Shown here: one piece after another, positions 63,273-64,000 of the stretch
Numbering within the stretch: the stretch's first letter is position 1
Layout: every line of letters starts with the position of its first letter
Source: CBDFGT01 sp965247225
GTDB lineage: Bacteria; Pseudomonadota; Alphaproteobacteria; Rhizobiales; Rhizobiaceae
Direction: 5' to 3'
Length of the DNA: 64,000 nt
Assembly: GCA_965247225.1 (NCBI GenBank)
Contig: CBDFGT010000023.1
Location: 62,001-126,000 of the forward strand
Notes under the pieces: model-generated
What the model was told of the DNA's origin: nothing
Databases searched by the model: none
Seen by the model: the letters and a program-made list of their open reading frames with translations, nothing else
Made by a program: the position numbers and the translations under genes

Positions 63273-64000
63273 GTGTGTAGTCTCCGATAAGTCCGAGCCG
63301 CCTGGCAACAACCACGCGGTAAAGCGGGTCGCCGTAAACCTTCATTTCCTCACTTGCCGAAAATGTCAGGCTGATATCGTGCTCGTCGTAACTTTGAGCA
63401 GCAACCGCGAACAATTGCGGCCAATCCGGAGCTTCCAGGTGACGCCAGCGATCAACGGTCGCACTATCGGGCAATTCGGGAAAACCAAGCTCCCCCATCA
63501 ATGCGGCAATGCCCTGCCAGAACACCCGCAACATCCGACAGAGCGTTGCCTCGCCGCAGCAAGGCGCAAGCAGACGGATCCAGTGCAGGCCTGTAATGAT
63601 ATGAAGCGCTGCAAAATGCTGCGTTGCCGCAAATATGGCAAGGCCGGTTGCAGCCATCTTTCCCATCGTGTCGGGGCCGATGTCAAGCCAGTCGACCACA
63701 GGCGCAAACTCGGGCACATTTCCTGCGTCGCGCATGTTTTGCCACAAGAGATCATTCAGTACCAAATCGTGCAAGGGGGCAATTTTTGCGGTCAGGGCCA
63801 GCACTTCGGCGGGATCGCGCGTTATGGGCGAAGCGGCGGTGGCAGCAGGAAGGCGCAGATAGGTGGCCGCCCAGTAACCAAGCGCAATGGCAACGTCATG
63901 ACTGTCATTGCGAAGCACCCCGTAAGCGGTTCGCATCAGGGCATGAAAGGCGCTGGCTGCAACACCGTCTGCAAGATCCTCAAGATAGAGTTCCAGGGCA
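63262..64000 (-). CDS. Questin-oxidase-like protein, 3' part
   Basis: The gene runs off the right edge; about 245 codons are visible. The sequence ASAFHALMRTAYGVLRNDSH followed by DVAIALGYWAATYLRL is typical of the questin oxidase-like (DUF4243/AflY) family, Baeyer-Villiger-type oxygenases best known from fungi. Later parts (FAALHIITGLHWIRLL, SYDEHDISLTFSASEEMKVY) also fit. The ORF has no start in the window other than an internal Met, and the frame is open to the edge, so it is partial. It is the most upstream visible gene of the minus-strand operon and overlaps the following amidohydrolase start. The bacterial function is unknown. Confidence 0.75.
   Translation of the reverse strand, partial: ALELYLEDLADGVAASAFHALMRTAYGVLRNDSHDVAIALGYWAATYLRLPAATAASPITRDPAEVLALTAKIAPLHDLVLNDLLWQNMRDAGNVPEFAPVVDWLDIGPDTMGKMAATGLAIFAATQHFAALHIITGLHWIRLLAPCCGEATLCRMLRVFWQGIAALMGELGFPELPDSATVDRWRHLEAPDWPQLFAVAAQSYDEHDISLTFSASEEMKVYGDPLYRVVVARRLGLIGDYTHGL

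Overview
The window looks like a chromosome segment of an alphaproteobacterium in the order Hyphomicrobiales, close to Brucellaceae/Rhizobiaceae. The evidence is a ribosomal protein L19 with a long Ala/Glu/Lys tail, a giant cyclic beta-1,2-glucan synthase of the NdvB/ChvB/Cgs type, and many sugar ABC transporters of the kind this order carries. This is read from gene families, not from a database search.

Layout. (1) 1-15735 is core-like: the end of rplS, leuC, a minus-strand trio (L,D-transpeptidase, small unknown protein, TPR protein with a 144-bp tandem array), an OmpR-type response regulator with a cNMP-binding partner, and the 2831-residue cyclic glucan synthase. (2) 15803-27322 is an acquired surface-polysaccharide island: two glycosyltransferases, a three-gene UDP-N-acetyl-L-fucosamine-type set, a GT-B-like protein, a sugar C-methyltransferase and an FkbM methyltransferase. 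Inward-facing, degraded inverted copies of one IS3-family element bound it, and a complete second IS3-family element truncates the right-hand copy. (3) 27435-35751 is mixed: leuB, two acetyltransferases, a PAP2 phosphatase, an MHS-type transporter with a large extra loop, a nucleotidyltransferase-fold protein and a chemotaxis receptor. (4) 36229-58639 is the most striking part, a catabolic island that I read as D-apiose/D-apionate utilisation. It holds a FadR-type regulator, an SMP-30 lactonase, an ApnL-like lactonase, two RuBisCO-like proteins, an OiaK-like DUF1537 kinase, an ApnO-like dehydrogenase/isomerase, a ribose-type ABC transporter with a fused ATPase-permease, and a LacI-controlled oligosaccharide ABC transporter whose operon ends in an unusual glycoside hydrolase. 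(5) 58774-64000 is a minus-strand operon with two amidohydrolases, a gamma-glutamyltransferase-like protein and a questin-oxidase-like protein, of unknown pathway.

How the genes may work together in the island. The LacI operon would import a glycoside and the hydrolase would release a monosaccharide. The ribose-type transporter would import the free sugar or sugar acid. The lactonases give the acid (apionate), ApnO converts it to 3-oxo-isoapionate, OiaK phosphorylates it, and a RuBisCO-like protein cleaves or decarboxylates the phosphate. A shared short motif (TGGTATRATA) before three of these units, and a related palindrome before the GntR regulator itself, suggests one regulon. No apiose dehydrogenase is visible in the window.

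Three copies of one intergenic repeat lie directly behind the stop codons of both RuBisCO-like genes and oiaK, and a 362-bp MITE-like element has inserted into one of them. No tRNA, rRNA or CRISPR array was found.
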